From Brevundimonas terrae (GTDB lineage: Bacteria > Pseudomonadota > Alphaproteobacteria > Caulobacterales > Caulobacteraceae), in assembly GCF_011761985.1 (NCBI RefSeq), contig NZ_JAASQT010000003.1, positions 124,001 to 188,000 on the forward strand: a stretch of DNA of 64,000 nucleotides, read 5' to 3'. The number at the start of each line of letters is the position of its first letter. The stretch's first letter is position 1. The translations under genes were made by a program, and so were the position numbers. This document shows positions 29,990 to 38,940 of the stretch, piece by piece. Below the pieces are notes generated by a model, which saw only the letters and a list, made by a program, of their open reading frames with translations, was not told the origin of the DNA and searched no databases.

Positions 29990-31405
29990 ATGATCCGGTT
30001 TTCCACTACCCTCTCTCGCCTGCTGGTTGCCGGGACGGCGGCGGCTGCCTTGATGGCTGCCGCCCTCCCCGCCTCCGCGCAAAGTCTGATCCGTGACACC
30101 GAGATCGAGGCGATTATCGACGAATGGTCTGCGCCGACCCTGACCGCCATGGGTCTGGAGCCGTCCGAGGTCGAGATTTTGCTCGTCAATGACGAGAGCC
30201 TGAACGCCTTCGCCACACGCGGGCGCATCATGGGCCTGAATACCGGCCTGATCTTGCAAACCAAGACGCCGAACCAGCTTCTAGGCGTGATCGCGCACGA
30301 AGCGGGTCACATCAAAAACCGCCACACCCTGCGTGACGGTGCCCAGAATGCGGGCATGCAGCCCATGATTATGACCATGGCGCTGGGGGCACTGGCGGCA
30401 CTGGCCGGTGCGCCGGATGCCGGCGCGGCCCTGCTGGCCTCCAGCCAGTATTTCGGCACGCTGGGTGCGCTTCGTTACATGCAGTCCCAAGAGGGCGAGG
30501 CCGATATTACCGGTGCTCGCGCTCTGGAGCGCGCCGGTGAATCCGGTCGTGGTCTGGTCGAGTTCTTCGAGAATTTCCGCTCGCAGGAAGTGTTCTCGGA
30601 TGCCCGCCGCTTTCCCTATTTCCGCAGTCACCCGCTGTCTTCGGCCCGTATCAGCGCCCTGCGCGGGCCTGTAGAGCGTGCCTCGCACTACGAAAACCGT
30701 GACAGCGAGGAACGCATCGCCCAGCACGCGCTGGTTCTGGCCAAGATCCACGGCTTTATGGACCATCCGAACACGACGCTGCGGCTTTATCCTTCCAGCG
30801 ATACGTCCGTGCACGCCCGCTATGCCCGCGCCATTGCATGGTACAAGAACGGCCAGACCGACAAGGCTCTGGAAGGCGTCGATGGCCTGCTGGCCGAGCA
30901 GCCCGAAAATCCCTATCTGTGGGAGCTAAAGGGCCAGATCATCTTCGAGGAAGGCCGTCCGGCAGAAGCACTCGATGCCCACAAACGGGCGGTCGAACTG
31001 ATGCCCGAAGCCCCGCTTCTGCGTATCAACTATGCCCACGCCCTGCTCGAAACCGGCGAGGCCGAACAAATCGCCAAGGCCGAGACCGAGCTGAAATACG
31101 CCTTGGCGCGTGAAGACGACAATCCTATGGGCTGGCGTCTGCTCAGTCAGGCCTATGCCTCGCAGGGCAAGGAAGGCGAGGCCCGTCTGGCCTCTGCCGA
31201 ATACTGGTTCGCGCTGGGTCAGGCCAAACAGGCCAACGAGTTCGCCCTGCGCGCCCGCGACATGCTGGACCGCAACTCGATCGAATGGCGCCGCGCCACC
31301 GATATTGTCCTGTCTTCCGGCGCATCCGAAAACGATATCCTTGAAGCCGAACGCCGTAACGAACGCCGTCGCGGCCAGCAGGTCATTCCTCCAAACGGCG
31401 TCTAG
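29990..31405 (+). CDS. M48-family metalloprotease with TPR region (BepA-like), periplasmic
   Basis: The 471-residue product has a signal peptide (ALPASAQS, cleavage near 30), the zinc site HEAGH (103-107) with the distal Glu in GEADITGARAL, and a C-terminal half of TPR-type helices (about 250-460). This is the BepA/YfgC architecture: a periplasmic protease-chaperone that helps assemble or clear outer-membrane proteins such as LptD. It follows rne by 54 bp on the same strand and precedes a DsbA-like gene, which fits an envelope protein quality theme. Confidence 0.9.
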   Translation: MIRFSTTLSRLLVAGTAAAALMAAALPASAQSLIRDTEIEAIIDEWSAPTLTAMGLEPSEVEILLVNDESLNAFATRGRIMGLNTGLILQTKTPNQLLGVIAHEAGHIKNRHTLRDGAQNAGMQPMIMTMALGALAALAGAPDAGAALLASSQYFGTLGALRYMQSQEGEADITGARALERAGESGRGLVEFFENFRSQEVFSDARRFPYFRSHPLSSARISALRGPVERASHYENRDSEERIAQHALVLAKIHGFMDHPNTTLRLYPSSDTSVHARYARAIAWYKNGQTDKALEGVDGLLAEQPENPYLWELKGQIIFEEGRPAEALDAHKRAVELMPEAPLLRINYAHALLETGEAEQIAKAETELKYALAREDDNPMGWRLLSQAYASQGKEGEARLASAEYWFALGQAKQANEFALRARDMLDRNSIEWRRATDIVLSSGASENDILEAERRNERRRGQQVIPPNGV

Positions 31406-31437
31406 GCCGTCCCTTCCCCACCAGATTACAGATATTC

Positions 31438-32256
31438 ATGTCCGATACGCCTGAAACGACACCTGAACCCTCCGCGAAAACCGAAGCCGCGCCTGTAAAC
31501 ACAGCACCTGCAAAGGTGGCACCTTCCAAGGGGACAACGACGGTACTGGCGGGTGCCGCACTGGCGGTTTCGGCCGTGGCTCTGGTCATGGCCTCACTAC
31601 CCTATTTCGGTGTCGGCATCGGCCCGCAGGTGCGCGGCTATCTGCTCGGCAACCCGCAGATTCTGGAAGAGATGATCGCCGCCCGCCAACAGGCCGAGGA
31701 CCAGAACATCACCTCGGCCATTGATGCCGCCGTTAAGGCCAATCCGCACCTTCTGGCCCATGACGCCCGCGATCCGGCTGTCGGTCCTGAAAACGCCAAG
31801 GTGACGGTGATCCAGTTCTTCGACTATCGCTGCCCCGGCTGTAAGGCCGTGTCGGTGCCATATCGTGAAATGATGGCCCGTTATCCCGACGTGCGCTTTG
31901 TCTTCAAAGAATGGCCCATTCTGGATAATGGCGAGACGGTCACGTCCAACTATGCCGCCCGCGCGGCTCTGGCCGCCAACCAGCAGGGCAAGTTCATGCC
32001 TGTCCACGCCGCCCTGATGGACGAACGCTCGCTCAGCATCGAAGCGATCAACCAGATCCTACAGGAACAGGGTGTCGACATGGCTGCGGCTCAACAGGCC
32101 ATCGCCTCGGCCGATACCGCCCGCCACATCACCGACATCCACACAACCGGTGTGGCGCTGGGCCTTCGCGGCACCCCGACCTTCTTCGTCAACGGCAAGG
32201 CCAGTGCCAGCATCGACCCCGCCGATGTCGAACAGATGATCAAGGCCGCCCAATAA
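31438..32256 (+). CDS. DsbA-family thiol:disulfide oxidoreductase, membrane-anchored
   Basis: The 272-residue product has a Pro/Ala-rich cytoplasmic start (about 1-33), one membrane helix (about 34-55), then a DsbA/Com1-type thioredoxin fold. The active site is FFDYRCPGCK (C132-P-G-C135) and the cis-Pro loop is RGTPTFFVNG. It should act in the periplasm on cysteine pairs. A DSBA oxidoreductase of this anchored type is common in alphaproteobacteria. Whether it oxidises or reduces cannot be read from sequence. Confidence 0.9.
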   Translation: MSDTPETTPEPSAKTEAAPVNTAPAKVAPSKGTTTVLAGAALAVSAVALVMASLPYFGVGIGPQVRGYLLGNPQILEEMIAARQQAEDQNITSAIDAAVKANPHLLAHDARDPAVGPENAKVTVIQFFDYRCPGCKAVSVPYREMMARYPDVRFVFKEWPILDNGETVTSNYAARAALAANQQGKFMPVHAALMDERSLSIEAINQILQEQGVDMAAAQQAIASADTARHITDIHTTGVALGLRGTPTFFVNGKASASIDPADVEQMIKAAQ

Positions 32257-32260
32257 ATAA

Positions 32261-32293
32261 AAAGGCCGGAAGCTTTCGCTTCCAGCCTTTTTT
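32261..32293. terminator. Terminator between the DsbA-like gene and thiG
   Basis: AAAGGC-C-GGAAGC and GCTTCC-A-GCCTTT pair with one internal mismatch around a TTTC loop, followed by a T-run. A-rich upstream bases allow use from both strands. Confidence 0.8.
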
Positions 32294-32310
32294 CTGTGTC
32301 GTCCCGATCT

Positions 32311-33099
32311 TTAGATCAGCCCCGCCAGAGGCGAGGACGGGTCGGCAAACATGCGCTTCTTCATGCGGCCCGCCAGATAGGCTTCACGACCGGCAATCAC
32401 CGCATGCTTCATGGCGCTGGCCATCAGGACCGGATCACGCGCCTCGGCAATCGCCGTGTTCATCAGCACACCGTCACAGCCCAGTTCCATAGCCACAGCC
32501 GCATCGGACGCCGTGCCCACACCGGCATCCACCAGCACCGGCACCTTGGACTGTTCCACGATCATGCGGATATTGATCGGGTTCTGCAGACCCAAGCCCG
32601 AGCCGATCGGCGCGCCCAGCGGCATGATGGCCACGGCCCCAGCATCTTCCAGCTTGCGGGCATAGACGGGATCATCGGTGCAATAGACCATGACCTCGAA
32701 ACCCTCAGCGGTCAGCAGTTTCAGCGCACGCAGGGTTTCTTCCATGTCGGGATACAGGTGCTTCTGTTCCGACAGGACTTCCAGCTTCACCAGCTTCCAG
32801 CCACCGGCTTCGCGCGCCAGACGCAGGGTACGCATGGCGTCATCCGCCGTGAAGCAACCCGCCGTGTTCGGCAGATAGGTGTATTTCTTCGGATCGATAT
32901 AGTCGGTCAGCACCGGCTGGCCGGGGTCCGTCAGGTTCACGCGGCGTACGGCCACGGTCACCATTTCCGCGCCCGATGCCACGACAGCGGCGGCGTTCTG
33001 TTCATAGTCACGGTATTTGCCCGTGCCTACGATCAGGCGGGAGTTAAAGGTGCGACCAGCGACGGTCCAGCTATCGGTACGAGGGGCGGATTCGGTCAT
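32311..33099 (-). CDS. thiG: Thiazole synthase
   Basis: The 262-residue product shows [19 protein letters not shown] at the start, [19 protein letters not shown], and [34 protein letters not shown], all ThiG signatures. It forms the thiazole of vitamin B1 from deoxyxylulose phosphate, dehydroglycine or glycine, and ThiS thiocarboxylate. The start is set at [11 protein letters not shown]; another ATG lies three codons upstream. It follows thiS by about 60 bp. Confidence 0.95.
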   Translation of the reverse strand: MTESAPRTDSWTVAGRTFNSRLIVGTGKYRDYEQNAAAVVASGAEMVTVAVRRVNLTDPGQPVLTDYIDPKKYTYLPNTAGCFTADDAMRTLRLAREAGGWKLVKLEVLSEQKHLYPDMEETLRALKLLTAEGFEVMVYCTDDPVYARKLEDAGAVAIMPLGAPIGSGLGLQNPINIRMIVEQSKVPVLVDAGVGTASDAAVAMELGCDGVLMNTAIAEARDPVLMASAMKHAVIAGREAYLAGRMKKRMFADPSSPLAGLI

Positions 33100-33159
33100 A
33101 CAAAACACCTAGCCCCACTCGTGCGCCCGCGAAAGCCACGATACCCGATTTGATGATGC

Positions 33160-33363
33160 TCAGCCACCGCCAACGAACTGGACCAGTTCGATCTTGTCGC
33201 CATCCGACACAGGCGTCGTGGCATGCAGCGAGCGCGGCACGATTTCGAGGTTCAGCTCCACGGCCACCTTGCGCGGGTCCAGCTTCAGCTCCTCGATCAG
33301 GGCCAGAATGGTAGCCGCAGCCGTTTCGCGCCCTTCACCGTTCACTTCGATACGCACGTTCAT
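33160..33363 (-). CDS. thiS: Sulfur carrier protein ThiS
   Basis: The 67-residue protein has the ubiquitin-like ThiS pattern and ends VQFVGGG; the terminal glycine is thiocarboxylated and donates sulfur to ThiG. No thiC, thiE, thiO or thiF is in the window, so the rest of the pathway lies elsewhere. No TPP riboswitch motif is visible upstream. Confidence 0.93.
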   Translation of the reverse strand: MNVRIEVNGEGRETAAATILALIEELKLDPRKVAVELNLEIVPRSLHATTPVSDGDKIELVQFVGGG

Positions 33364-33441
33364 ACTCCGATCCGTCAGTTCTTCATCATATGGCGCTAAG
33401 CATGCCTCAACTCAATCACCCAGTTTAGCACGGCCCAATCG

Positions 33442-33458
33442 GCGTCATATTATGACGC
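33442..33458. promoter_or_regulatory. Perfect 17-bp palindrome between thiS and aroQ, operator-like
   Basis: GCGTCATA-T-TATGACGC has perfect 8-bp arms around one base. It lies about 80 bp from the thiS start and 100 bp from the aroQ start, so it could serve either divergent unit. The regulator is unknown. Confidence 0.4.
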
Positions 33459-33557
33459 AACGTCAAGATTTCAGTCAGATGCTTGGCGTTCCCCCCCAAC
33501 TCGGTCTACAAAGCACACGATTCCGCGCGCGTGGCGTGCGCCTTCCCATAAGAGCGA

Positions 33558-34001
33558 ATGCCCGAAACGCCTGTCCTCTATGTTCTGAACGGTCCGAACC
33601 TCAATCTCCTCGGAGAGCGTGAGCCAGAAATCTATGGCCGTGACACACTCGCGGACGTTCAAAAGCTGTGCGAAAACGCAGCCGATGGCGCTCGCATCGT
33701 GTTTCGCCAGTCGAACCATGAAGGCCAGCTGGTGGACTGGATTCAGGAGGCCCGCAAGGAAGCCTCTGCCCTGATCATCAACCCGGCAGCCTACACCCAT
33801 ACTTCGGTGGCGCTGCTGGATGCCCTGAAAACCCTTTCTATCCCCGTCATTGAGTGCCACCTGTCGAACCCCGCTGCGCGCGAGGCCTTCAGGCACCACT
33901 CCTATGTGTCTCTGGCCGCTACCGGCGTGATCGCCGGTCTGGGCGTCCAGGGATATGAACTGGCCGTCAAGGCGGCCCTGAACCTCATCCGTTCGGCCTA
34001 A
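33558..34001 (+). CDS. aroQ: Type II 3-dehydroquinate dehydratase
   Basis: The 147-residue product has [50 protein letters not shown] and [12 protein letters not shown], the type II dehydroquinase motifs including the catalytic Tyr and the HLSN strip. It catalyses the third step of the shikimate route to aromatic amino acids. It leads the aroQ-accB-accC order common in alphaproteobacteria. Confidence 0.96.
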   Translation: MPETPVLYVLNGPNLNLLGEREPEIYGRDTLADVQKLCENAADGARIVFRQSNHEGQLVDWIQEARKEASALIINPAAYTHTSVALLDALKTLSIPVIECHLSNPAAREAFRHHSYVSLAATGVIAGLGVQGYELAVKAALNLIRSA

Positions 34002-34036
34002 GCGGCTACGGCTAAGTACTACGAGAAGAGACAAAG

Positions 34037-34504
34037 ATGTCCGACAAACACACCGCCATCGACGCCGATCTGGTCCGCGCCCTCGCCAATATCCTGAACG
34101 AGACCGAGCTGACCGAGATCGAAGTCGAAAAGGACGATCTGAAGATCAAGGTCAAGCGCGAGATCACCGTCTCCGCAGCTCCGGTCCAGTACGCTCCGGC
34201 ACCTGTCGCGGCTGCTCCGGCTGCCGCTGCTGCTGCACCGGCTGCTGCCGCTCCGGCCAAGCGTTCGGGCGAAGAAGTGAAGTCGCCGATGGTTGGCACC
34301 GCCTACCTGCAACCGGCTCCGGGTTCCGATCCGTTCATCGCCGTGGGTGCCAAGGTCAAAAAGGGCCAGACCCTGCTGATCGTCGAAGCCATGAAGACCA
34401 TGAACCCGATCACCGCACCGCGCGACGGCGTTGTGGCTGAAATCCTCGTCGGCGACGCCCAGCCGGTCGAGTTCGGCGAAGCTCTGGTCGTTCTGGAAGC
34501 CTGA
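34037..34504 (+). CDS. accB: Biotin carboxyl carrier protein of acetyl-CoA carboxylase
   Basis: The 155-residue product has a helical start, an Ala/Pro-rich linker (about 46-76), and a biotinyl domain with VEAMKTMN, where Lys120 is the biotin site. It carries carboxyl-biotin between AccC and AccAD in the first step of fatty acid synthesis. It is followed by accC after eight bases. Confidence 0.96.
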   Translation: MSDKHTAIDADLVRALANILNETELTEIEVEKDDLKIKVKREITVSAAPVQYAPAPVAAAPAAAAAAPAAAAPAKRSGEEVKSPMVGTAYLQPAPGSDPFIAVGAKVKKGQTLLIVEAMKTMNPITAPRDGVVAEILVGDAQPVEFGEALVVLEA

Positions 34505-34512
34505 GCCTGAGT

Positions 34513-35865
34513 ATGTTCACCAAGGTCCTCATCGCCAACCGTGGCGAAATCGCCCTTCGGGTGCATCGCGCCTGTAAGGAAATGGGTATCTCGACGGTGG
34601 CCGTTCACTCGGAAGCCGATCGCGGTGCTATGTGGGTGCGTCTGGCTGACGAAAGCGTCTGCATTGGTCCGGCTCCGGCCGCCAAGTCGTACCTGAACAT
34701 CCCGCAAATCATTGCTGCTGCCGAAATCACCGGCGCGCAGGCGATCCACCCGGGCTATGGCTTCCTGTCGGAAAATGCCCGCTTCGCTGAAATCATCGAA
34801 GCGCACGGCATGACCTTCATTGGTCCCAAGCCCGAGCATATCCGCATCATGGGCGACAAGATCTCGGCCAAGAAAGCCGTCATGGACGCGGGTATCCCCG
34901 TCGTTCCCGGCTCGGCGGGCGAGGTTGAAACCGTTGAAGACGCTATCGAAGCCTCCAAGGCCATCGGCTTCCCGCTGATCGTCAAGGCGGCTGCCGGTGG
35001 TGGTGGTCGCGGCATGAAGGTCGCGATGACCGCCGACGATCTGGTCGAGGCTGTCCAGACCGCACAATCCGAGGCGCTGGCCGCCTTCGGTAACGGTGCC
35101 GTCTATATGGAACGCTACCTCCAGAAGCCGCGCCACATCGAGATTCAGGTCATCGCTGACAGCCACGGCAACGTGGTCCACCTCGGTGAACGTGACTGCT
35201 CGCTGCAACGCCGCCACCAGAAGGTGCTGGAAGAAGCCCCGTCACCGGCTCTGTCGGCCGAGGGTCGCGCCAAGATCGGTGAAGTGGTCAACAAGGCCAT
35301 TGCCGCCATCGGTTACCTCGGCGTCGGCACCATCGAGTTCCTGTGGGAAGACGGCGAGTTCTTCTTCATCGAGATGAACACCCGCCTGCAGGTCGAGCAT
35401 CCGGTCACCGAAATGATCACCGGTGTGGACCTCGTGCGCGAACAGATCCGCATCGCTGCGGGCCTGCCCTTGTCGTTCACGCAAGACGAAATCGAGTTCA
35501 AAGGTCACTCGATCGAAGTGCGTATCAACGCCGAGAACGCCGAAACCTTCACCCCTTCGCCGGGTACGGTTACGGACTTCCACGCTCCGGGTGGTCTGGG
35601 TGTACGTCTCGATAGCGCGATCTTCGCCGGCTATTCGATCCCGCCTTACTATGACAGCCTGATCGGCAAGCTGATCGTGCATGGTCGCGACCGCGAGGAA
35701 GCCATTGCACGCCTCAAGCGCGCTCTGGGTGAAACGGTTGTCGGCGGCGTGGATACCACCATCCCGCTGTTCCAGAAGCTGTTGCAGGAGCCGGACATTC
35801 TGTCGGGCGACTACGACATCCACTGGCTGGAAAAATGGGCTGCGGCTCAAAAGGCGAAAGCCTGA
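34513..35865 (+). CDS. accC: Biotin carboxylase subunit of acetyl-CoA carboxylase
   Basis: The 450-residue product has [22 protein letters not shown], the ATP-grasp glycine loop [28 protein letters not shown] and [14 protein letters not shown]. Its length and motifs are those of AccC. It carboxylates biotin on AccB using bicarbonate and ATP. It is immediately followed by aat with one base between the stop and a TTG start. Confidence 0.97.
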   Translation: MFTKVLIANRGEIALRVHRACKEMGISTVAVHSEADRGAMWVRLADESVCIGPAPAAKSYLNIPQIIAAAEITGAQAIHPGYGFLSENARFAEIIEAHGMTFIGPKPEHIRIMGDKISAKKAVMDAGIPVVPGSAGEVETVEDAIEASKAIGFPLIVKAAAGGGGRGMKVAMTADDLVEAVQTAQSEALAAFGNGAVYMERYLQKPRHIEIQVIADSHGNVVHLGERDCSLQRRHQKVLEEAPSPALSAEGRAKIGEVVNKAIAAIGYLGVGTIEFLWEDGEFFFIEMNTRLQVEHPVTEMITGVDLVREQIRIAAGLPLSFTQDEIEFKGHSIEVRINAENAETFTPSPGTVTDFHAPGGLGVRLDSAIFAGYSIPPYYDSLIGKLIVHGRDREEAIARLKRALGETVVGGVDTTIPLFQKLLQEPDILSGDYDIHWLEKWAAAQKAKA

Positions 35866-35866
35866 T

Positions 35867-36550
35867 TTGATCGAAGAGGAAGACCCCGAGTTCAGCGCAA
35901 CGGAGCGCGAGGTGTTTGACGCCGCCGCCCTCCTGCGCTGCTACGCCAACGGGGTCTTTCCCATGGGAGAGGCGCGGGATGATCCCCGCGTCTTTCTCGT
36001 TGAGCCGGACCAGCGCGGCATATTTCCGCTGGATCGCTTCCACATCCCCACACGTCTGAAACGCACGGTTCGCAGCGAGCCGTTCGATATCCGCGTCAAC
36101 ACGGCCTTTCTCAGCGTCGTGGATGCATGTGCCTCGCCCGCCAAGGGCCGCGAGGACACATGGATCAACGGCCCGATCCGCCGCCTCTATGGCGAGATAC
36201 ACGCCCTTGGCCATGCCCACAGCGTCGAATGCTGGAAGGACGAGGTTCTGGTCGGTGGCCTTTATGGCGTCTCGCTGGGCAGTGCGTTTTTCGGCGAGAG
36301 CATGTTTAGCCGCATGACCGATGCCTCCAAGGTCGCCCTCGTGCATCTGGTGGCCCGTTTGAAACGCGGCGGCTTCACCCTGCTGGACGCCCAGTTCATC
36401 ACCGAGCACCTGATGCAGTTCGGGGCGCAGGAAATCCCGCAGAGCGCCTATCTTCGCAAACTGGCACCGGCCCTGAAGATCAAGGCCGATGCCGCCAGCC
36501 TTGCCCACCCCATGAGTGGCGTCGAGGCCGTGGAACGCGCTCTGATATAA
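35867..36550 (+). CDS. aat: Leucyl/phenylalanyl-tRNA-protein transferase
   Basis: The 227-residue product has [69 protein letters not shown] and [12 protein letters not shown], all Aat motifs. It adds Leu or Phe to N-terminal Arg/Lys as part of the N-end degradation rule. No ATG gives a full N-terminal; I chose the TTG at 35867-35869 (one base after accC). A GTG at 35912 would give 212 residues and is a possible alternative. Confidence 0.92.
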   Translation: MIEEEDPEFSATEREVFDAAALLRCYANGVFPMGEARDDPRVFLVEPDQRGIFPLDRFHIPTRLKRTVRSEPFDIRVNTAFLSVVDACASPAKGREDTWINGPIRRLYGEIHALGHAHSVECWKDEVLVGGLYGVSLGSAFFGESMFSRMTDASKVALVHLVARLKRGGFTLLDAQFITEHLMQFGAQEIPQSAYLRKLAPALKIKADAASLAHPMSGVEAVERALI

Positions 36551-36562
36551 ATCTGAAATCCA

Positions 36563-36593
36563 TGTCCGGACACGACAGTTCGCTGTCCGGACA
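36563..36593. promoter_or_regulatory. Tandem perfect palindromes TGTCCGGACA, operator or hairpin
   Basis: TGTCCGGACA occurs at 36563-36572 and 36584-36593, each a perfect 10-bp palindrome, 21 bp apart (two helical turns). As RNA the two copies can pair into a 10-bp stem with an 11-base loop. They lie between aat and the second lepB, 46 bp before its ATG. A further TGTCC half-site follows at about 36612. Confidence 0.5.
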
Positions 36594-36638
36594 GGGTTTC
36601 ACTGGCGTTCTGTCCAATACGGTCGGCCTATATTGGCC

Positions 36639-37388
36639 ATGACCCAAGCTCAAACCCACAGCCTCTGGCGCGAAATCATCAGCTTCGGCATGCCCCTGAT
36701 TGTGGGGCTGTTAGTGGCAACCGTTCTTCGTATCGTCGCCTATCAGCCCTTCACCATTCCCTCGTCGTCCATGTCCCCCGGCCTTTTGACCGGCGACTAT
36801 ATTCTGGTGTCCAAATTCGCTTATGGCTGGAGCGCAGCCTCCCTGCCCTTTGGTTCTCCCGAAGGGACAGAGCGGTTGATGGCGTCAACGTCGGAACGGG
36901 GCGATGTGGTTGTGTTCCGCCTACCGCGTGATCCTTCGCAGGTCTGGATCAAACGGGTCATCGGTCTGCCGGGTGATACGGTGCAGATGCGCGATGGCCA
37001 GTTACTGATCAACGGCTCCAAGGTGCCACACACCGCGCTGGGGCCGGCCTTCGATCTTGATGAGCCCACCCGACCTGTCGAAGCCTTCGAGGAGCAACTG
37101 GGCGGAGGTCGCGCCTATATCACCTATGATGGCGGGCCAAACCTTGCCGGTGACAATACCGCCCCGATCCATGTGCCAGCGGGCCACTATCTGATGATGG
37201 GTGATAATCGCGACAACTCGCTCGATGGCCGCTGGGGACCTGAAACCGGTGTCGGCTTCCTGCCTGCCAGCCATATCGTAGGGCGTGCCGAGCGGATTGC
37301 GTGGTCGTGGAAACCTGGGGCTTCGCTGGTCAAGCCGTGGACATGGCTGAACCTGAGGGGCGATCGCCTGATGAAGCCAATCAAGTGA
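36639..37388 (+). CDS. lepB: Second signal peptidase I, short form
   Basis: The 249-residue product has a short cytoplasmic start, one membrane helix (about 13-34), and intact S26 motifs. These are IPSSSM (Ser44), KRVIGLPGD (Lys105) and MGDNRDNSLDGRWG. It differs from the first LepB (17860-18786) by lacking the 70-residue charged tail and by sitting outside the lepB-rnc-era unit. A second LepB may have its own substrates or conditions; the tandem palindromes upstream support separate regulation. The convergent neighbour is the EF-hand protein, six bases away. Confidence 0.93.
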   Translation: MTQAQTHSLWREIISFGMPLIVGLLVATVLRIVAYQPFTIPSSSMSPGLLTGDYILVSKFAYGWSAASLPFGSPEGTERLMASTSERGDVVVFRLPRDPSQVWIKRVIGLPGDTVQMRDGQLLINGSKVPHTALGPAFDLDEPTRPVEAFEEQLGGGRAYITYDGGPNLAGDNTAPIHVPAGHYLMMGDNRDNSLDGRWGPETGVGFLPASHIVGRAERIAWSWKPGASLVKPWTWLNLRGDRLMKPIK

Positions 37389-37394
37389 TACGGG

Positions 37395-37733
37395 TTAGCG
37401 GGCGTGAAACTCTTCGATGGACAGGACGCCATCTTTATTGCGGTCAAGCTGCTCGAAGGTGACGCGTACAGGGTTCAGGGTTTGCGCCAATGACGGTGCC
37501 GCCACTGCCCCCAGGGCCAGAACAGCCAAAGCGACCGCTCCAGTCCTTCGCCAGTTCACAATCTGCAAACGCGGTTTTGACGGCTTTTCCAGCTCGGTAT
37601 CGATAAAGTGCCGGATGGCCTCGCTGGCCGTGCGTCCCTCGACGCGACACCGCTGCATGAAGGCATGCTTTGTCTCAAAGGGCATACGGACTTCGACGGT
37701 CTCGGTCTTTTTCGGCTGTCGTTCCGTCACCAT
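37395..37733 (-). CDS. Small protein: RHH-like N-terminus, membrane or signal helix, single EF-hand at C-terminus
   Basis: The 112-residue product has three parts. Residues 11-50 (VEVRMP strand, then two helices with GRTASEAIRHFI) look like a ribbon-helix-helix domain. Residues 64-84 are one hydrophobic helix ending APSLAQ, which resembles a signal peptidase site. Residues 97-108 are a textbook EF-hand loop (D97, N99, D101, G102, E108), and the protein ends four residues later. RHH domains usually bind DNA, whereas the EF-hand would lie in the periplasm. I do not know a described protein of this layout; function is unknown. Confidence 0.7.
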   Translation of the reverse strand: MVTERQPKKTETVEVRMPFETKHAFMQRCRVEGRTASEAIRHFIDTELEKPSKPRLQIVNWRRTGAVALAVLALGAVAAPSLAQTLNPVRVTFEQLDRNKDGVLSIEEFHAR

Positions 37734-37748
37734 GCCCAGCGTCCCGAT

Positions 37749-38435
37749 TTAGCGGTTCTTACAGCCCACCACCCACGCATCATACAGCGGGTGTTCCAGC
37801 CCGTTCAGGCTGGGCGAGGAGGCAAACATCCAGCCCTTGAAGACCTGACGCGCCTCGTTGGACGGCTGGGCCGAGCGAGGCTGCACACCGATTTCCAGAT
37901 AGGCGATGGCGTCTTCGGTCAGTTCGTTGGCACCGCTCACTTCACAGGCGCGCACCTTGAAGATCAGGTTCTTGGAAAAGCGCACAGGACGCCCGCCCAC
38001 CTCGACCTCGAACTGCATGGTTTCGGCTGTGGTCTTGTCGATGGCCTGAACCAGAGCTACCGGCAGGCGACGACGCACCGTGCTGGTTGGCTCTTCAACC
38101 GTGGCTTCGGCTGTCGTTTCTTCCTCGGCGATCTCTTCGCCGTCTTCCGGCACCTCTTCCTGAGGCGTCGGCTCAACCACGGTCAGCGACGTAGTGCCCG
38201 CAGGAATATCCTGGACAGGCACGGTGGGTGCGGGCGGTGTCAGCGGTTGTGGCGTCGGCGCAGGTGCAGGCGCAGGGGCCGTCTGGGCCGCCTTCGCGCG
38301 CAAGGCATCGCCCACCGGATCCTGAACAGGAACCGCATCTTGCGGAACATCCATCAGGGCGGCGGTGACGCCAGCCCCTGACAGACCGAGGCCTGCGGCG
38401 ACAATGCCGCCCAGCAGAACCCCGCGCAAACTCAT
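37749..38435 (-). CDS. DUF2155 family protein, exported
   Basis: The 228-residue product has a hydrophobic start, a long Pro/Ala/Glu-rich middle (about 35-135), and a C-terminal DUF2155 domain. That domain includes LVQAIDKTTAETMQFEVEVG, LIFKVRACE and FKGWMFASSPSLNGLEHPLYDAWVVGC. DUF2155 proteins of alphaproteobacteria are periplasmic and usually encoded near NDUFA12 and aat, as here; their role is not known. The start at MSLRGVLLGG overlaps the NDUFA12 stop by four bases. Confidence 0.85.
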   Translation of the reverse strand: MSLRGVLLGGIVAAGLGLSGAGVTAALMDVPQDAVPVQDPVGDALRAKAAQTAPAPAPAPTPQPLTPPAPTVPVQDIPAGTTSLTVVEPTPQEEVPEDGEEIAEEETTAEATVEEPTSTVRRRLPVALVQAIDKTTAETMQFEVEVGGRPVRFSKNLIFKVRACEVSGANELTEDAIAYLEIGVQPRSAQPSNEARQVFKGWMFASSPSLNGLEHPLYDAWVVGCKNR

Positions 38436-38833
38436 TCCGGTGTCCAGGCTTGATAGTCGCCGGTCGCTGCCGGACGTTGGCCTGTCGCCATCAGCGAACC
38501 TTGCGGACGACGCGCATAGGGCGTGCCCGTCATGTTCGGCAGGTGATCTTTTTCCCACGACTGACGGTGCAGCGGCTTCTCGCTGGGGGCCTCGTCATAG
38601 GTATAGCGCAACCAGCCCTGCCATTCCGGCGGAACCTTGGTGGCTTCGGCATAGCCGTCATAGATGACCCAGCGACGCTTGCGGCCGTCATACGAGACAT
38701 TGTCGCGCGACTGGTAATAGCGGTTGCCGAATTCGTCCGTGCCGATCAGGCTGCCACGCTTGCCCACCGTGAAAAGGGTGCCAATGGTGGCACCGTTCCA
38801 CCAGGTAAAGATCTTGCTCAGCACGTCGTGCAC
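38432..38833 (-). CDS. NADH:ubiquinone oxidoreductase accessory subunit NDUFA12
   Basis: The 133-residue product has the NDUFA12/B17.2 motifs GTDEFGNRYYQSRD, RRWVIYDGYAEATKVPPEWQGWLRYTYDEAP and NMTGTPYARRPQGSL. This is a supernumerary subunit of respiratory complex I found only in alphaproteobacteria and mitochondria. It is a good marker of the host lineage. Its ATG region is followed by a separate promoter region for the divergent NrdJ-like gene. Confidence 0.95.
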   Translation of the reverse strand: MHDVLSKIFTWWNGATIGTLFTVGKRGSLIGTDEFGNRYYQSRDNVSYDGRKRRWVIYDGYAEATKVPPEWQGWLRYTYDEAPSEKPLHRQSWEKDHLPNMTGTPYARRPQGSLMATGQRPAATGDYQAWTPE

Positions 38834-38940
38834 TCACTTAAAATCGCGCCGCGAGGAAAGGGAGTTCAGCGGCTTTGCAATCATAGAAACCTCTGGCCGT
38901 TACGTCCAGCGGTCCCACACGCTTCTGTCAAAAACCTTTG

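Noticed and set aside
28784..30259. Very long open frames antisense to rne (also 27143-28768)
   Set aside because: They mirror the codon bias and repeats of rne on the other strand and have no family motif or start signal.
33364..33557. TPP riboswitch upstream of thiS
   Set aside because: I looked for the CTGAGA and ACCTGA elements of the THI box and found neither.
37395..37733. RHH antitoxin of a toxin-antitoxin pair
   Set aside because: No small toxin gene lies next to it, and the membrane helix and EF-hand do not fit an antitoxin.
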